Of a stretch of 64,000 bases of DNA, positions 63,401-64,000 are shown one piece after another. A program made the translations under genes and the position numbers. Below the pieces are notes generated by a model. It saw only the letters and a list, made by a program, of their open reading frames with translations. It was not told where the DNA came from and searched no databases. The first letter of the stretch is position 1, and each line of letters starts with the position of its first letter. The stretch comes from a bacterium HR17. GTDB lineage: Bacteria; Armatimonadota; Fervidibacteria; Fervidibacterales; Fervidibacteraceae. The stretch is taken from contig BEHT01000001.1 in NCBI GenBank assembly GCA_002898575.1, positions 109,000 to 172,999 of the forward strand, given 5' to 3'.

Positions 63401-63680
63401 GCCCCTGCAACACAGCGCCACCTTCCGCTGTCCAAGCGACCGTCTCTTCCAGTTGGGGGAGCGGGTCATGTCCCGTGATGGCGAGGACGCAATCGCGTAG
63501 CACCTGCACCAATTCGTGACGCAAAGTCGCTTCGGCAAGTTCGCTGGCGCGTTGAGCCAGTTGACGCAATTGCTCGGTCAGGTTCACGGAACGATGCTCT
63601 GCCTGCACTTGTTCCATCCACATCACCGCATTGATTATGCGGCGTATCAGGTCAGATATTGCTCGGCGCTCCATGTCCAT
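60411..63680 (-). CDS. Fused nuclease-methyltransferase restriction-modification enzyme (type IIG/Eco57I-like)
   Basis: The protein has about 1089 residues. The N-terminal part carries a PD-(D/E)xK-like nuclease pattern: SDARLGCLVCEIKTP, with D96, E105 and K107. The adenine-methyltransferase core has GEFYTDENLVGEVLEAA (about 383-399), motif I LADITCGSGTFLV (413-419 region) and motif IV NPPW at 620-623. The last ~350 residues form a probable target-recognition region. Such single-chain enzymes cut and methylate asymmetric sites. BREX PglX or DISARM-type methyltransferases are alternatives; no partner defence gene is seen. The start is uncertain: ATG 63680 (or 63674) lacks a clear ribosome site, and the frame is open back into the repeat array, to an ATG at 63773. 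Confidence 0.85.
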   Translation of the reverse strand: MDMERRAISDLIRRIINAVMWMEQVQAEHRSVNLTEQLRQLAQRASELAEATLRHELVQVLRDCVLAITGHDPLPQLEETVAWTAEGGAVLQGRSDARLGCLVCEIKTPDVSLDIAVEQCRRYLEGYRQQGIAARGIAYNGVELALISETGAEVWQGKAEDGATLLEAWLLLLALKVVDPQHLVLLLGFPSSLARTFIADLLTALRLHRQLGFVAEAFDVWQAVYGAAANLTDEAVTALRQRAERFSPPISVQSKEEALQFVFVLETYLAVLLRLFVARLSVQRRLVEQTTLRDLLYPVGSHPVERLRQLATVVPLLSSVFEDDPFLWLCDVADADTTFAHRFDAHLDNLARVLDELDLVGVGYDFLRRFYQNFFDPPIRRALGEFYTDENLVGEVLEAAGFDGTLDDGVLADITCGSGTFLVVAIHKVLERERQRRRLLPASVLLRTVTDRIVGVDLHPFAVAMARVNYLLALGDLLSREVLQSVGQLRVPVYWADSLARLVVNEQNRLGEDVTETVSVPALGDFVLPHHTRVDWEQLFTALKEALPVRGIADAETVWQRLRQRLGDEIALQFETTLRELAKQWAERHNRNRDTRWLPLLRNLLAVERLRGRCKLVVGNPPWVRIHNLEQSLRVRVFNDYAFCRTAGWQRGAELAGITTGFARQTDYAVAFVERGLELLRPDGVLALIVTSKIQQALYASALREHFVNRCQILRLIDFSLYERPLFFEATNYPLIFAVRKERPDAKQRTKVTLVNLVGHRWTYDLPQSELPLFADDPQSPWLMAPPGAIRAFRKMQEDNPLLGDIEPLRPRRGVLTDANKFFIVRRVEPSDDPKEVVVELENGELIRIERSLLRPLLRGENIKAWKFEVREWILWTHDDKTGEVLKDLPPRAKAYFQQHSQELERRSGYRKRLPIWALFSVNPTKLGDKVVWQELTNQMDAVFVSDKYEGQLLVPLHTTYLMPVPNRETGLAIAAWLNTLPVRAYLTAYAERARGSYFRHFAWVVACLPVPRPILRLWEGKKRDLRLVRRMIEIGEKMHENPTRSDANKLEDELAHIVAELYGLTDADLNALQRYWDFVQTVRNDRSG

Positions 63681-63728
63681 CTGGACGAACGCTATTGCTT
63701 TTGGGACGCACGGCAATTTACGGTCAGT

Positions 63729-64000
63729 CGGAGGGCGGCTCTTTTGAGCCGCCGAAGAGAGAAAGCGGCGCATCAGGAGATGCGCCCTCCGAGTGTTGAA
63801 GGTTTTTCGGAGGGCGGCTCTCTGAGCCGCCGAAGAGAGAAAGCGGCGCGTCAGGAGATGCGCCCTCCGAGTGTTGAAGGTTTTTCGGAGGGCGGCTCTT
63901 TTGAGCCGCCGAAGAGAGAAAGCGGCGCATCAGGAGATGCGCCCTCCGAGTGTTGAAGGTTTTTCGGAGGGCGGCTCTCTGAGCCGCCGAAGAGAGAAAG
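63729..64000 (+). repeat. Hairpin repeat element, copy F (array of at least four cores, cut by the window)
   Basis: Cores begin at 63729, 63808, 63886 and 63965, a regular 78-79 bp period. Each has GGCGGCTC-type and GGCGCATC/GATGCGCC-type hairpins joined by GAAGAGAGAAAGC. The spacer GTGTTGAAGGTTTTT resembles the 5' flank of other copies. The left end lacks TGTTGAA. It lies just upstream of the restriction-modification gene and continues beyond the window. Confidence 0.9.

Noticed and set aside
60411..63680. BREX or DISARM defence island
   Set aside because: The methyltransferase could suit either, but no pglZ, brxC, drmA or similar partner is in the window. The N-terminal nuclease motif favours a single-chain type IIG enzyme.
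63516..63956. Long plus-strand open frames through the repeat array
   Set aside because: Open only because the repeat period and high G+C lack stops. The peptide is pure repeat translation, antisense to the restriction-modification gene.

Overview
This 64 kb window is a gene-dense stretch of bacterial chromosome with high G+C. It carries about 56 protein genes, one tRNA and six loci of one repeat-element family. The organism looks diderm: a coiled-coil plus beta-barrel outer-membrane protein is encoded at 54148-55500, and a lipoprotein and many secreted proteins are present. The mix of a class II B12-dependent ribonucleotide reductase, DUF6785, DUF1343, creatininase and Gfo/Idh/MocA genes and a GldA/F/G-DUF4340 cluster would fit an Armatimonadota- or Fervidibacter-like, possibly thermophilic lineage. 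That placement is inference. No rRNA gene is present to settle it.

Layout. 1-4200: sugar metabolism (HpcH/HpaI aldolase, sugar permease, PfkB kinase), an AcuC-type deacetylase and a lone Flp pilin with a near-consensus promoter. 4400-8240: an ABC exporter with its DUF1854 partner, then ybaB-recR behind a small HTH gene. 8680-16600: sucC, tatA, a creatininase, then an operon-like run of ABC ATPase, ABC permease, GldG-like protein and a four-domain DUF4340 protein. 16600-22100: nrdJ with a structured, promoter-bearing leader, and hsp20-lon on the other strand. 22370-28900: a DUF6785 membrane protein, a Tat-exported oxidoreductase, prmC, a TPR protein, an MBL-fold hydrolase and an orphan RQC-HRDC protein. 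30500-34020: the translation/secretion run ffh-rpsP-khpA-rimM-trmD. 34600-39450: a small gene, tRNA-Met, accB, secD, secF, rph. 39460-54130: hom, a lipoprotein, GH130, two CNNM/CorC-type paralogues, argH-scpB, relA/spoT, Gfo/Idh, an epimerase, pyrK and rlmB. 54150-64000: an outer-membrane protein, a sugar nucleotidyltransferase, rlmN, DUF2203, a NamZ-like hydrolase and a large fused restriction-methyltransferase gene.

The most unusual feature is a repeat family found at six places: 4247-4371, 14467-14654, 52213-52274, 55679-56142, 58563-58683 and 63729 to the window end. The core unit folds into two GC hairpins closed by an outer CGGAG/CTCCG stem. Compensatory base changes between copies support both hairpins. 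Five of the six loci have outer ends resembling TGTTGAA...TTCAACA inverted repeats, as in a MITE-like mobile element. Cores are tandemly amplified (1, 2, 6 and at least 4 copies). One element supplies the last ~31 codons and the stop of rlmN. Another adjoins what looks like the surviving 3' end of a MazF-type toxin gene. A third forms an array immediately upstream of the restriction-modification gene.
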